Part shown: in pieces, positions 31,642 through 41,167 of the stretch
Position numbering within the stretch: the stretch's first letter is position 1
How the letters are laid out: the number at the start of each line of letters is the position of its first letter
Source of the DNA: Leptothrix discophora
GTDB taxonomy: Bacteria > Pseudomonadota > Gammaproteobacteria > Burkholderiales > Burkholderiaceae_C
Assembly: GCF_030705305.1 (NCBI RefSeq)
Contig: NZ_JAUZEE010000002.1
Coordinates: 62,001 to 126,000 of the forward strand
Direction of reading: 5' to 3'
Length of the DNA: 64,000 nucleotides
Program-made: the position numbers and the translations under genes
The notes under the pieces: generated by a model
What the model was told of the DNA's origin: nothing
What the model saw: the letters and a program-made list of their open reading frames with translations, nothing else
Database searches by the model: none

Positions 31642-33077
31642 TCCGCTGGCGGGACGGTCGCTGGTTGGACGGCCGCTGGGCGGGCCTGTCGATGCGCAGC
31701 CGGCTGCTGGCCGGCGTGCTGCTGCCGGTCGTGCTGCTGATGACGCTCAACACCTGGAGCCTCTACCGCGAGGCCTTGCGCGCGGCCGACCTGGCCTACG
31801 ACCGGACCCTGCTGGCCTCGGCCAAGACCATCGGCGAGCTGCTCGACATCGGCCCCGGCGCCACGCCGGAGGCCGGCCCGCAGCTGCGCGCGACCGTGCC
31901 CTACGCGGCGCTGGAGGCCTTCGAGGCCGACAACCGCAGCCGCATGTACTTCAAGGTCACGGGCTTTTCCGGCGAGATGGTGTCGGGCTTCGAGGACCTG
32001 CCGGCCTGGCACGGCCAGATCCCGATGCGCGGGCCCTATGCCGCGCTGGTCGATTTCTACGACGACACCTTCCGCGGCGAACCGGTGCGCGTTGCCGTGC
32101 TGCTGCAGCCGGTGGCCGGTCAGGCCGGCCAGGGCATGGCGACGGTCCAGGTGGCCGAGACGCTGGAGCTGCGCCAGACGCTGGCCCGCGCGATGCTCTG
32201 GTCGACGCTGTGGCGCCAGCTGCTGCTGCTGGCGGTCATCAGCGCGGTGGTGTCGTGGGTGGTGCAGCGCGCGACGCTGCCGGTGCGCGCGCTGAGCGCG
32301 GCCATCGAGGCCCGGCCGGCCGACGACCTGAGCGCGTTGCCGGTCGGCGACGCACCGCGCGAGCTGCAGCCGCTGATCACCGCGACCAACGACGTGATGG
32401 CCCGGCTGGCCGGCCTGCTGGCGCGCCAGAAGCGCTTCATCCGCGATGCCTCGCACCAGCTGCGCACGCCGCTGGCGGTGCTCAAGACGCAGGTCCAGTC
32501 GGCCCTGCGGGGCGACGTGCCGCCAGGCCAGGCGCTGGCCGAGATCGGCGTCACCGTCGACGGCGCGACCCGGCTGGCCAACCAGCTGCTGGCGCTGGCC
32601 AAGCTCGAACAGGCCCGCCACGACCAGCCGCCCGAGGCGCTCGACCTGGCCGCGCTGGTGCGCGACGTGGCGCTGGACCTTGCGCCGCTGATCGCCGAGA
32701 AGGCGCTGGAGTTCGAGCTGCTGGCCGACCGCCCGGTGCCCGTCCACACCCAGGCCTGGATGGTCCGCGAGCTGGTCCGCAACCTGCTGCACAACGCACT
32801 GCGGGCGACGCCGCGCGGCGGCGGGTTGCGCATCGAGGTCGGGCCGTCGCCCAGCCCCGGCTTCGTGATCCGCGACAGCGGCCCCGGCCTGTCACCGGCC
32901 CAGCGCGAGCGGCTGTTCGAGGCCTTCCACAGCGGCAGCCAGGGCGGCAGCGGACTCGGCCTGCACATCTGTCGCGAGATCGCCACCCAGCTCGGTGCGA
33001 CGCTGGCGCTGGACGATCGGCTCGATGGGGACGGCCGCGTGATCGGCCTGTCGGCCGGGGTCAGCCTGCCGGGTTGA
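31638..33077 (+). CDS. tctE: Sensor histidine kinase TctE
   Basis: 479-residue inner-membrane kinase. Two membrane helices (about 21-40 and 193-210) flank a periplasmic sensor region of the 2CSK_N type, as in TctE. The cytoplasmic core has the H-box FIRDASHQLRTPLAVL with His273, the N-box RELVRNLLHNALRAT, G1 DSGPGLS and G2 GGSGLGLHI, all intact. The GTG start at 31638 overlaps the tctD stop as GTGA, so the pair is coupled. The ligand (tricarboxylates) is inferred from the linked transporter. Confidence 0.94.
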   Translation: MIRWRDGRWLDGRWAGLSMRSRLLAGVLLPVVLLMTLNTWSLYREALRAADLAYDRTLLASAKTIGELLDIGPGATPEAGPQLRATVPYAALEAFEADNRSRMYFKVTGFSGEMVSGFEDLPAWHGQIPMRGPYAALVDFYDDTFRGEPVRVAVLLQPVAGQAGQGMATVQVAETLELRQTLARAMLWSTLWRQLLLLAVISAVVSWVVQRATLPVRALSAAIEARPADDLSALPVGDAPRELQPLITATNDVMARLAGLLARQKRFIRDASHQLRTPLAVLKTQVQSALRGDVPPGQALAEIGVTVDGATRLANQLLALAKLEQARHDQPPEALDLAALVRDVALDLAPLIAEKALEFELLADRPVPVHTQAWMVRELVRNLLHNALRATPRGGGLRIEVGPSPSPGFVIRDSGPGLSPAQRERLFEAFHSGSQGGSGLGLHICREIATQLGATLALDDRLDGDGRVIGLSAGVSLPG

Positions 33078-33086
33078 CGGGCGAGG

Positions 33087-33665
33087 TCAGAGCCCGGCCC
33101 AGGCCTTGGGCCGGGCGGCGTCCAGGCCGCAGACCTGCAGCACCCGCTCGACCGTCTCGTCGACCAGCTCGTCGATGCTCTGCGGCCGGTGGTAGAAGGC
33201 CGGCAGCGGCGGGAAGACCACGCCGCCCATCTCGGTCACGGCGACCATGTTGCGCAGGTGGGCGAGGTTGAAGGGCGTCTCGCGCACCATCAGCACCAGC
33301 CGGCGCCGCTCCTTGAGCGTCACGTCGGCCGCGCGGGTCAGCAGGTTGTCGCCGAAGCCGTGGGCGACGGCGGCGAGCGACTTCATCGAGCACGGCGCGA
33401 TCACCATCGCGTCGGTCGCATAGCTGCCGCTGGCGATGCAGGCCCCGACCTCGCCCGGGCCATGGGCCTGGTCGGCCAGCGCCTCCAGACCGGACCGGTC
33501 CAGGCCCAGCTCATGGTGCACGTTGAGGATGCCGGCGGGCGTCGCGACCAGGTGGGTGGTGACGCCGAGTTCGCGTGCGCGCTGCAGCAGCCGCACGCCG
33601 TAGACCGCGCCAGAGGCGCCGGTCAGGCCGACGACCAGGCGCGGCGCGGCGGGGCGGGTCGTCAA
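33087..33665 (-). CDS. ubiX: Flavin prenyltransferase UbiX
   Basis: Makes the prenylated FMN cofactor used by UbiD decarboxylase in ubiquinone synthesis. 192 residues. The N-terminal flavoprotein fold has VVGLTGASGAVYGVRLL, then MVIAPCSMKSLAAVAHGFGDNLLTRAADV, VLMVRETPFNLAHLRNM and MGGVVFPPLPAFYHRP, all family hallmarks. The start is TTG at 33663-33665, only 4 bases after the grxD stop. No better in-frame start precedes the fold. It converges on tctE with a 9-base gap. Confidence 0.95.
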   Translation of the reverse strand: MTTRPAAPRLVVGLTGASGAVYGVRLLQRARELGVTTHLVATPAGILNVHHELGLDRSGLEALADQAHGPGEVGACIASGSYATDAMVIAPCSMKSLAAVAHGFGDNLLTRAADVTLKERRRLVLMVRETPFNLAHLRNMVAVTEMGGVVFPPLPAFYHRPQSIDELVDETVERVLQVCGLDAARPKAWAGL

Positions 33666-33669
33666 GCGA

Positions 33670-33981
33670 TCAGTCCTTGACCAGCGCCTGCAGCTCGCCG
33701 GCCTGGTACATCTCCATCATGATGTCCGAGCCGCCCACGAACTCGCCCTTGACGTAGAGCTGCGGGATGGTCGGCCAGTTGGCGTATTCCTTGATGCCCT
33801 GGCGGATCTCCTCGTCTTCCAGCACGTTGACGGTGGTCAGCGAGCCGACGCCGCAGGCCTTCAGGATCTGGATCGCACGGCCCGAGAAGCCGCACATCGG
33901 GAACTGCGCGGTGCCCTTCATGAAGAGCACGACGGGGTTGGACTTGACGATCTCGTCGATGCGTTGCTGGACAGGGTTCAT
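33670..33981 (-). CDS. grxD: Monothiol glutaredoxin Grx4
   Basis: 103 residues. The CGFS active site (Cys30) and the surrounding [19 protein letters not shown] define the monothiol class, which carries and transfers [2Fe-2S] clusters together with BolA proteins. [20 protein letters not shown] is the glutathione-binding half. It is cotranscribed with ubiX and lies downstream of prmC-prfA-hemA on the same strand, the usual betaproteobacterial arrangement. Confidence 0.96.
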   Translation of the reverse strand: MNPVQQRIDEIVKSNPVVLFMKGTAQFPMCGFSGRAIQILKACGVGSLTTVNVLEDEEIRQGIKEYANWPTIPQLYVKGEFVGGSDIMMEMYQAGELQALVKD

Positions 33982-34113
33982 GGTGGGTCAGCCGTGGTGC
34001 GGTGGGGCAGGGATGGTCCTGTCGGACAGGACCGGAAAGACCCGGTTTATAAGCGATAGCGGCCCTGCTCCGGCCCGCTGGGGCCTCTCGACGTGGCCAC
34101 GGGCGGCACCGGA

Positions 34114-34827
34114 TCAGAAGGCGTAGGAGACGCCCACCTGCAGCAGCGGCAGCCAGCGCAGGTCGCCGACCGCGGAGCTGTCGTCCATCGACGCGCCGGA
34201 GCGGTTCAGGCGCAGACCGCCGCTGCCGTCGCGCGTGCTCATCAGGCCGACGTCGGCCTTGACGCCCCAGCCGGAGCGGTCCGCGCCCAGCGAGTAGCCC
34301 AGCCCGAGGTAGGTCACGGTGCCCGCCTCGCGGACCTGACCCCACAGGGGCATCGTGTGCATGGCCGGCATCACCGGTCGCAGGCCCGCGCTCGATCCGC
34401 TGGCCGACCAGCCATCGCCGGCGGCCCGTGCCGTGGCTGACGTCAGGCCGATCCAGCCACCGGTCGCCCGAAGGCCGGCACTTGCGCCCGCCAGGCCATC
34501 GGCCCGCGCGCCGCCGAAGTAGTAGTCGCCCAGCAACTGCCAGCCGGCCCGGCCGCTGCGCAGGACGCGGGGGTCGGGGTCGCCCGGCCCGAGCGCGAAA
34601 CGGGCGACCCAGCTGCGGCCATCCAGCCTCAGGCTGCCGGGCTCGGCGCGCAGCTGCAAGGTTGCGGATCGGTCTTCGGGGTCATCGGCCCGGGCGATGC
34701 CGGGCAGGGTCATGACCATGAACGCAGCGGCGATCAAGGGGCTCGACACGGTCCAGGCGGACCGGCGGGCACTGCGGCTGGCGTGGCGGGCTGGAGAGCG
34801 GACCTGGGCGTTGAACAGCGGCCTCAC
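34114..34827 (-). CDS. Predicted outer-membrane beta-barrel protein
   Basis: 237 residues starting at GTG (34825-34827), with GGAG 9 bases before it. A long basic n-region precedes a signal peptide core and cleavage near GIARA|DD. The rest is Gly/Ala-rich with alternating hydrophobic residues (WQLLGDYYFGGARADG, TVTYLGLGYSLGAD) and ends LPLLQVGVSYAF, the terminal aromatic expected for barrels. No family could be named confidently. It sits between grxD and prmC, so it interrupts a housekeeping string and may be a lineage-specific insertion. Confidence 0.6.
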   Translation of the reverse strand: MRPLFNAQVRSPARHASRSARRSAWTVSSPLIAAAFMVMTLPGIARADDPEDRSATLQLRAEPGSLRLDGRSWVARFALGPGDPDPRVLRSGRAGWQLLGDYYFGGARADGLAGASAGLRATGGWIGLTSATARAAGDGWSASGSSAGLRPVMPAMHTMPLWGQVREAGTVTYLGLGYSLGADRSGWGVKADVGLMSTRDGSGGLRLNRSGASMDDSSAVGDLRWLPLLQVGVSYAF

Positions 34828-34986
34828 GGGGAACTCCTGGCGCGGCAGGCGGGATTCGCCTGCGATGAAACGATGCTACGCCCGGGCCGTCACGGCAGGT
34901 GTTGCATCTCGCGCATCAGGGCCTTGCGGTCGATCAGATCGGGTGCCCGGACCTGAACGGCGTCACGCCGAGGCGAGGGTGACCCC

Positions 34987-35823
34987 TCACGGACGGCGCG
35001 CGCCGGTGCAGCGCCGATGGCCGCCGAGGTCCAGCCGGTGGCCGATCTCGTGCCAACCGGCCGCCTCGAAGATCGCCGCGACCGCGTCGGCCTGGTCGTG
35101 GCCGTGTTCGAGCAGCAGCCAGCCGCCCGGCCGCAGATGGGCCGGTGCGCCGGCGATCAGCGTGCGCAGGTCGGCCAGGCCGTCCTCGTCGGCAACCAGC
35201 GCCTCGCGCGGCTCGTGGCGCAGGTCGGCCAGGTGCGGGTCGTCCGGGCGGATGTAGGGCGGGTTGCTGACGATCAGGTCGACGCGCAGGCCGGTCATCG
35301 GCTCGAACCACGAGCCTTGCCGCCAGTCGATGTCCAGGCCCAGCCGCTCGCCATTGGCCCGTGCGACGGCCAGCGCTGCGGCACTGCGGTCGACCGCGCC
35401 AACGCGGGCCTTCGGGTGGCGGTGCTGGATCGCCAGCGCGATCGCGCCGCTGCCGGTGCCGAGGTCGAACACCGTCGGTGCCGCACCGCCCAGGGCCGCC
35501 AGCCGCTCCAGCGCCCAGTCGACCAGCGTCTCGGTGTCGGGTCGCGGGTCCAGCACGTCCGGCGTGACCTGCAGCAGCAGGCCGTGGAACTCGTGCTGGC
35601 CGGTCAGGTAGGCGACCGGCACGCCGGCCGCGCGGCGCGCGCACCAGTCGGACCAGCGGGCCGCCTGCGCCGGGCTCAGCGGGTGGTCGTCGTGGATCAG
35701 CAGCCAGGCCCGGTCCCGGCCCAGCAGAGCGCCCATCAGCACGTCGCGGTCGACCCGGTCGAGGCCGGCGGCGCGGGCCTGGTCCAGCGCGACGGCCACC
35801 GTGAGCGCCGGCGAGGCGCTCAT
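34987..35823 (-). CDS. prmC: Release factor glutamine methyltransferase PrmC (HemK)
   Basis: Methylates the Gln of the GGQ motif in release factors. 278 residues. An N-terminal helical domain precedes a SAM-binding core with [16 protein letters not shown] and the catalytic NPPYI (in [15 protein letters not shown]). The ATG overlaps the prfA stop as ATGA, so enzyme and substrate genes are coupled. An EPREAL motif follows ([15 protein letters not shown]), also typical. Confidence 0.96.
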   Translation of the reverse strand: MSASPALTVAVALDQARAAGLDRVDRDVLMGALLGRDRAWLLIHDDHPLSPAQAARWSDWCARRAAGVPVAYLTGQHEFHGLLLQVTPDVLDPRPDTETLVDWALERLAALGGAAPTVFDLGTGSGAIALAIQHRHPKARVGAVDRSAAALAVARANGERLGLDIDWRQGSWFEPMTGLRVDLIVSNPPYIRPDDPHLADLRHEPREALVADEDGLADLRTLIAGAPAHLRPGGWLLLEHGHDQADAVAAIFEAAGWHEIGHRLDLGGHRRCTGARRP

Positions 35824-36902
35824 CCGCGCGCCTCCAGCTCGGCCAACTGCTCGGCCGCCTGGGCCGCCTGCAGCGCGGCGGTCAGCTCGCCGAGGTCGCC
35901 GTCCATCACCGCGCCGAGCTTGTAGAGCGTCAGGTTGATGCGGTGGTCGGTCACCCGGCCCTGCGGGAAGTTGTAGGTCCGGATGCGGTCGCTGCGGTCG
36001 CCGCTGCCGACCAGGCTGCGGCGCGTGGCGGCCTCGCGCTCGGCCCGGGCGCTGCGCTCGCGTTCGCGGATGCGGGCGGCCAGCACCTGCATCGCGCGGG
36101 CCTTGTTGCGGTGCTGCGAGCGGTCGTCCTGGCACTCGGCCACGATGCCGGTGGGCAGGTGGGTGATGCGCACCGCCGAGTCGGTCTTGTTGATGTGCTG
36201 GCCGCCGGCGCCGCTGGCACGGTAGGTGTCGATGCGCAGGTCGGCCGGGTTGATTGCGACCTCGGCGGCCTCGTCCGGCTCGGCCAGCACCGCGACCGTG
36301 CAGGCGCTGGTGTGGATGCGGCCCTGCGACTCGGTGGCGGGCACGCGCTGCACGCGGTGGCCGCCGGACTCGTACTTGAGCGCCTCGTGCACCGCCTCGC
36401 CCTCGATGCGCACGACCACTTCCTTGTAGCCGCCGAGGTCGGACTCGCTGGCCGACAGCAGCTCGGTGCGCCAGCCCTGCCGCTCGGCGTGGCGCAGGTA
36501 CATGCGCAGCAGGTCGCCGGCGAACAGCGCCGACTCGTCGCCGCCGGTGCCGGCGCGGATCTCCAGGAAGACGTTGCGGTCGTCGTCCTCGTCGCGCGGC
36601 AGCAGGGCAGCCTGCAGGGCCTGTTCGAGCGCGGCCAGCCCGGCCTCGGCGGCCTCGATCTCGGCGCGCGCCAGCTCGGCCATCTCGGGGTCATCGAGCA
36701 TCGTGCGGGCCTCGGCGATGGCGCGCTCATGGCCGACGTAGGCGTCCCAGCGCTCGACCAGCGCGCCGACACGGGCGTGCTCGCGGTTCAGGCCGCGCAG
36801 CGTGGCGATCTGCTGGCTGACCGCCGGATCGGCCAGCGCGGCGTCGATCTCGGCCAGACGCAGGCGTTGCCGGTCGAGTTGCTGGCGCAGGAAGGGAGAC
36901 AT
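35820..36902 (-). CDS. prfA: Peptide chain release factor 1
   Basis: Recognises UAA and UAG stops and triggers peptide release. 360 residues. The PAT-type anticodon motif lies in [17 protein letters not shown], and the catalytic GGQ in [19 protein letters not shown]. The ATG at 36902 begins [16 protein letters not shown], matching family N-termini; the frame upstream is Pro/Arg-rich and not coding. It lies between hemA (92-base gap) and prmC. Confidence 0.97.
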   Translation of the reverse strand: MSPFLRQQLDRQRLRLAEIDAALADPAVSQQIATLRGLNREHARVGALVERWDAYVGHERAIAEARTMLDDPEMAELARAEIEAAEAGLAALEQALQAALLPRDEDDDRNVFLEIRAGTGGDESALFAGDLLRMYLRHAERQGWRTELLSASESDLGGYKEVVVRIEGEAVHEALKYESGGHRVQRVPATESQGRIHTSACTVAVLAEPDEAAEVAINPADLRIDTYRASGAGGQHINKTDSAVRITHLPTGIVAECQDDRSQHRNKARAMQVLAARIRERERSARAEREAATRRSLVGSGDRSDRIRTYNFPQGRVTDHRINLTLYKLGAVMDGDLGELTAALQAAQAAEQLAELEARG

Positions 36903-36994
36903 GGCGGAGCGGGCAGGGCCCGGAGGTCGGCGTAGGGCGGCGTGGGGCGGCGGAACAGGACGGCGGGCGGCCACGGCGGGCCGGGTCCGCGTCG

Positions 36995-38308
36995 CTAGGA
37001 CTCGTCGCTGCCGGGGTCCGGCCGGCCGGGGCGGCGGGTCTCGCCGCGCAGGAACAGCCGCGAGACCACCTCGGCGGTCAGCGCCCGCTGGGTCGGGTCG
37101 GCGTTGTGCAGCTCGGCCAGCGTGCCGTGCAGCATCTTCTGGGTCAGGCCGCGCGAGAGTGCTTCCAGCACCTCGTCGACATCCGAGCCCTTGGCCAGCA
37201 GCTTGCGGGCGCGGGTGATCTCGGCCGCACGCCAGGCATCGGCCTGGGCGTTGAGCGACTGGATCAGCGGCACCGTGGCGCGCTGGGCCAGCCAGTGCAC
37301 GAAGTTCTGCACGCCCGCGTCGATGATGGCCTCGGCCTGCGCGACGGCGGCCTGGCGCTTCTCGCCGGCGGTCTGCACCAGCGCCGACAGGTCGTCGACG
37401 GTGTACAGGTAGACGTCATCGAGCCGGGCGATCTCGGGCTCGATGTCGCGCGGCACGGCCAAGTCGACCATGAACATCGGTCGGCGCCTGCGCGCCTTCA
37501 GCGCCCGCTCGACGGCACCCAGGCCGATCAGCGGCAGCGTGCTCGCGGTGCAGGACACGACCGCGTCGAACTCGTGCAGGCGGGCGGGCAGGTCGGCCAG
37601 GCGCATGGCCTCGGCACCGAAGTGGCTGGCCAGCTTCTCGCCGCGTTCGAGCGTGCGGTTGGCGATGGTGATGTGCTTGGGGGCCTTGGCCGCGAAGTGG
37701 GTCGCCGCGAGTTCGATCATCTCGCCGGCGCCGACGAACAGGATGCGGATCTTGTGCAGGTCCTCGAACAGCTGTCCGGCCAGGCGTACCGCTGCGGCGG
37801 CCATGCTGATCGAGTGCGAGCCGATCTCGGTCGAGGTGCGGACCTCCTTGGCGACCGAGAACGAGCGCTGGAACATCTGGTGCAGCGTCGTGCCCAGCGT
37901 GCCGGCGGCATCGGCCTCGCGCACCGCCTGCTTCATCTGGCCAAGGATCTGCGGCTCGCCCAGCACCATCGAGTCCAGCCCCGAGGCGACCCGGAAGACG
38001 TGCCGGGCGGCGTCGTGGCGTTCCAGCACGTGGGTGTGGCGACGCAGGTCATCGGCGCTGACGCCGCCGTGCGTGGCCAGCCATTCGAGCACTGGCACCA
38101 CCAGGTGCGGGGCCTTGCCGGGATCGGTGGCGACGTAGAGCTCGGTGCGGTTGCAGGTCGACAGCAGCGCGACCTCGGGCTCGGCCCGTTGCAGGCCGCC
38201 GCGCAGGCCCTGCAACGCCGGACCGAGCTGTTCGAGCGTGAACGCGAACCGGCCGCGCAGGTCCACCGGCGCGGTGTGATGGTTCAGGCTGAGGGCGAAG
38301 ACGCTCAT
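36995..38308 (-). CDS. hemA: Glutamyl-tRNA reductase
   Basis: First step of C5-pathway tetrapyrrole synthesis: reduces Glu-tRNA to glutamate semialdehyde. 437 residues. The catalytic cysteine lies in STCNRTELY (Cys52). Other hallmarks are [20 protein letters not shown], the NADPH fold [17 protein letters not shown], and [16 protein letters not shown]. The ATG at 38306-38308 starts [18 protein letters not shown]. The C-terminal 15 residues are Arg/Pro-rich and variable. It is the first gene of hemA-prfA-prmC and is divergent from a small membrane protein. Confidence 0.97.
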   Translation of the reverse strand: MSVFALSLNHHTAPVDLRGRFAFTLEQLGPALQGLRGGLQRAEPEVALLSTCNRTELYVATDPGKAPHLVVPVLEWLATHGGVSADDLRRHTHVLERHDAARHVFRVASGLDSMVLGEPQILGQMKQAVREADAAGTLGTTLHQMFQRSFSVAKEVRTSTEIGSHSISMAAAAVRLAGQLFEDLHKIRILFVGAGEMIELAATHFAAKAPKHITIANRTLERGEKLASHFGAEAMRLADLPARLHEFDAVVSCTASTLPLIGLGAVERALKARRRRPMFMVDLAVPRDIEPEIARLDDVYLYTVDDLSALVQTAGEKRQAAVAQAEAIIDAGVQNFVHWLAQRATVPLIQSLNAQADAWRAAEITRARKLLAKGSDVDEVLEALSRGLTQKMLHGTLAELHNADPTQRALTAEVVSRLFLRGETRRPGRPDPGSDES

Positions 38309-38405
38309 GGCGCGATTGTAAGATTTCGGGCTCGCGCGTCCTCTTGATCCGGCGCATGTTTCATCCAGCGACAGGTGCCCGACGGCGCCGTTCCCGACAC
38401 CTGCC

Positions 38406-38687
38406 ATGGGCTTCCTCGACGCGCTCGATCACCTGCTGAACTTCCTGCTGCCAGCGGTGGCGGTGGCCGCGCTGACGGCCGGGCTCGCCAAGCTGCTGTG
38501 GCGCCAGGCGCTGGCCGGGGTGGCCTGGCAGCGCCTGGCCGGACATGCGGCGGCGGGCGGTGCGCTGGCGCTGCTGGCCGGGTTGGCGCTGCAGGGCCGC
38601 GACGGCCGCATGTCGACCTGGCTGGCGCTGGTCGTGGCCAATGCGGTTGGCCTGTGGTGGGCCGGCTTCGGGCCGGGCCGGCGCTGA
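38406..38687 (+). CDS. Small membrane protein, unknown function
   Basis: 93 residues with three hydrophobic stretches: [38 protein letters not shown] and [21 protein letters not shown]. There is no signal cleavage site and no catalytic motif. It is divergent from hemA (97-base spacer) and convergent with the MBL gene. Codon use is like its neighbours, so it is probably real. Function unknown. Confidence 0.6.
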   Translation: MGFLDALDHLLNFLLPAVAVAALTAGLAKLLWRQALAGVAWQRLAGHAAAGGALALLAGLALQGRDGRMSTWLALVVANAVGLWWAGFGPGRR

Positions 38688-38709
38688 ACGCCGCCGGTCG
38701 CGGATCGGC

Positions 38710-39672
38710 TCAGGCGTCGAAGACCACCTCGCCGTCGCGCCGCAGCGCACCGCTGCCGAGCAGGTCGGCGAGCAGGCCGGCGAACCAGTCCTCGACCGTC
38801 CCGCCGACGCCCGCCGCGCGCTGGGTCGTGGCGATCATCGGCGTCTCGCGGCCCCAGCACCGCAGCGCGTCCAGCGGCTGCGATCCCAGCTCCATCAGGT
38901 GGTACTTCAGCAGCACCTTGCCGGCATGACGCGCATGGCGTGACGGGTCGGCGCGGTGGCTGGCCAGGCGGCTGCGGGCACGCGCCAGCGCCGCGTCGAC
39001 ATCGCCGAAGGGCGCGCCGTGGCCCGGCACGACGTGGCGCACCGGCAGGCCGGCGATCAGGTCCAGCACCGCCTCGACCTCGTCGAAGCCGGATGCGCCG
39101 TCCAGCTCCGGGAAGACCACGCCAAAGCCGTTTTCCCACAGCGCATCGGCCGAGAGCAGCACGCCGTGCCGTGGCTCGAACAGCACCACCGCGTGCGGGT
39201 CATGGCCGGGCGCGGCCATCACCTGCCAGTCCAGACCGCCGACCTGGAGCGACTGGCCGGACTGCAGCGTCGCGTCGACCGGGTAGCGCACACACAGCTG
39301 GCCGGTCGGGCGGTAGCCGAGCGCGTCGACATCCCAGGCGCGGGCCGCGTCGGAATGGCCGGGCGGCACCCAGATCCGCGCCCCGAACGCCTCGCGCAGG
39401 CGCGCATTGCCGCCGCAGTGGTCCGAATGCAGGTGGGTGTTGACGATGCGGCCGAGCGTCGCGCCGGGCCCGCCGGCGCTGGCCAGCGCATGCCGCACCA
39501 GCGCCTCGGTCTGCGCCGCATGCACGCAGTGGCCGCTGTCGACCAGCACGGCCGGCTCGCCGGGCAGGCCATGCAGCAGCGTGTTGTTGGACGACAGCCA
39601 CCCGCGTTCGAGCACGCTCAGGTGGGCGGGCAGCTCGGCCCGGTTCTGTGGGTTCGTCGCGTCAGCAGGCAT
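38710..39672 (-). CDS. Metallo-beta-lactamase-fold hydrolase
   Basis: 320 residues. The metal-binding HXHXDH motif is HLHSDH (80-85) after VNTHLHSDHCGGN. The further ligands are found in APGHDPHAVVLF and VLLSADALW, and in VVPGHGAPFGDV. The C-terminal helical tail (HHL-type linker KYHLMELG) resembles glyoxalase II-like or RNase Z-like hydrolases of unknown substrate. It is divergent from the TraF-like gene with a 148-base spacer. Confidence 0.85.
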   Translation of the reverse strand: MPADATNPQNRAELPAHLSVLERGWLSSNNTLLHGLPGEPAVLVDSGHCVHAAQTEALVRHALASAGGPGATLGRIVNTHLHSDHCGGNARLREAFGARIWVPPGHSDAARAWDVDALGYRPTGQLCVRYPVDATLQSGQSLQVGGLDWQVMAAPGHDPHAVVLFEPRHGVLLSADALWENGFGVVFPELDGASGFDEVEAVLDLIAGLPVRHVVPGHGAPFGDVDAALARARSRLASHRADPSRHARHAGKVLLKYHLMELGSQPLDALRCWGRETPMIATTQRAAGVGGTVEDWFAGLLADLLGSGALRRDGEVVFDA

Positions 39673-39751
39673 CGGTCGGGCGAGGTTCTACAAGTTCCGG
39701 TGATTGTCGGCTGGGGAGCGTGCCACTTACTTTCAGGCCGTCCTTCGCCTG

Positions 39752-39781
39752 GCGCTTCCTTCACCTCGCGCTTCCTTCACC
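39752..39781. repeat. Two 14-bp direct repeats upstream of the first TraF-like gene
   Basis: GCGCTTCCTTCACC occurs at 39752-39765 and again at 39768-39781, a 16-base period. They lie 40-70 bases before the start codon, a plausible place for an activator site. They could equally be a local duplication without function. Confidence 0.45.
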
Positions 39782-39820
39782 GACGACAGACCCGGCCCAG
39801 CCGGGCATCGGGAGATCCAC

Positions 39821-41167
39821 ATGACACGCACCCTGCACCCGCTCGCCGCCGCCGCCCTCGGGCTGCTCGCCAGCCTGACCACCGGCCAGCCAGCCCACGC
39901 CAACCAGTCGCTGTTCACGCCGGGCTACTGCCTGACCGTCGGGCCGGTCTTCAACCGCAACAACCTGAATTCGGCTGGCTACAACCCGGCCAACGCGATC
40001 CGGCTGGTCGCGGCCGACGAGTCGGTCCGCTTCGGCCTGATGCAGGTCGGCGTGCAGTACGAGCTGGGTGCGATCGACGACCTTCAGCAGCAGCTCGACG
40101 CGATGGACGCTGCCGTGCAGGCGGCCAAGGCCGATCCGACCACGTCGGAGCAGGGCGTGCAGACCATCAACACGCTGCTGCCCACGCTGGCGCGCGGCGC
40201 GCGCTTCAACCTCGCCGTCGGCGGCAGCCTGCTGACGCCGCTGCTGATCCGCAGCGAACGGCTGGACGGCGTGTTCTCGGTCATGGCTCAGGCGCAGATG
40301 CAGGTCGCCGGCCAGTTCCTGGGCCAGTCCGCCGAGATCGTCCGGGACGGCAACGGCATCCCCACCGGCCTGCGCACCCGGTCCGGCTTCGACGTCAAGG
40401 CGGCCCGGCTGACCCAGCTCAGCCTGGGCTACGGCACCGACCTCACGCGCCGGCTCGCCATCGACGCCAACCGTGGCCTGCTCGACGCTGGCCTGCGCCT
40501 GAACGTCTATCAGGCCACGCTCTACCGCCAGGTGGTGGGCTTCACCGACGCCAACGGCAACGGCAACAACGGCGGCAGCCAGTTCTCGCAGGACACCGTC
40601 GACCGCCGCAGCGCCTCGGCCCTGGGTGTCGATGTCGGCGTCGCCTGGACCGCCGCCAACTACCAGCTCGGCGCGACGCTCTACAACCTGGGCAGCCCGA
40701 CCTTCCGCTATGCCGATCCGACCCAGGACAGCTCGGCGGCCAACGCCTACGCCGCCAGCGGCCTGAGCGCCGACCAGCGCAAGGCCCAGGTCGCGCTCAA
40801 GACCCACGTCGTCATCGAGGGCTCGCTGCACAGCGACAACAAGCGCTGGCTGGGCCAGACCAGCCTGGCGATCAACGAGGCGCCCAACGTCGTCGGCGAA
40901 CCGCAGCGGCTGGCCACGATCTCGCTGAGCTACAACGCCGAGCGCTTCGAGGGCAGCTGGGGCACGCTGCTGAACTACATCGTGCCGAGCGTGCGCCTGG
41001 GCCTGCGCAAGAACCTCGTCGGCGACAAGCTTGGCAGCACCGGCCTTGGCTTCAGCTGGGGCATCGTCAACGTCGACATCAACAGCAGCCAGCAGAAGGT
41101 CAATGCCGACGGCAGCAGCGTGCCGCGCAGCGCCGGGGCCTCGCTGTCGGTGGCGGAGAAGTTCTGA
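39821..41167 (+). CDS. TraF-like outer-membrane protein, copy 1
   Basis: 448 residues. The signal peptide ends GQPAHA|NQ, followed by QSLFTPGYCLTVGPVFNRNN and a YNPA motif. The pattern of a barrel-like N-terminal strand, a helical segment (IDDLQQQLDAMDAAVQAAK), then Gly-rich strands to the ending GASLSVAEKF resembles the TraF_2 family (annotated 'conjugal transfer TraF'). The family link is tentative, and no conjugation genes are present. The mature sequence is closely similar along its whole length to the gene at 43900-45264. The next gene starts at TGATG overlap. Confidence 0.72.
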   Translation: MTRTLHPLAAAALGLLASLTTGQPAHANQSLFTPGYCLTVGPVFNRNNLNSAGYNPANAIRLVAADESVRFGLMQVGVQYELGAIDDLQQQLDAMDAAVQAAKADPTTSEQGVQTINTLLPTLARGARFNLAVGGSLLTPLLIRSERLDGVFSVMAQAQMQVAGQFLGQSAEIVRDGNGIPTGLRTRSGFDVKAARLTQLSLGYGTDLTRRLAIDANRGLLDAGLRLNVYQATLYRQVVGFTDANGNGNNGGSQFSQDTVDRRSASALGVDVGVAWTAANYQLGATLYNLGSPTFRYADPTQDSSAANAYAASGLSADQRKAQVALKTHVVIEGSLHSDNKRWLGQTSLAINEAPNVVGEPQRLATISLSYNAERFEGSWGTLLNYIVPSVRLGLRKNLVGDKLGSTGLGFSWGIVNVDINSSQQKVNADGSSVPRSAGASLSVAEKF

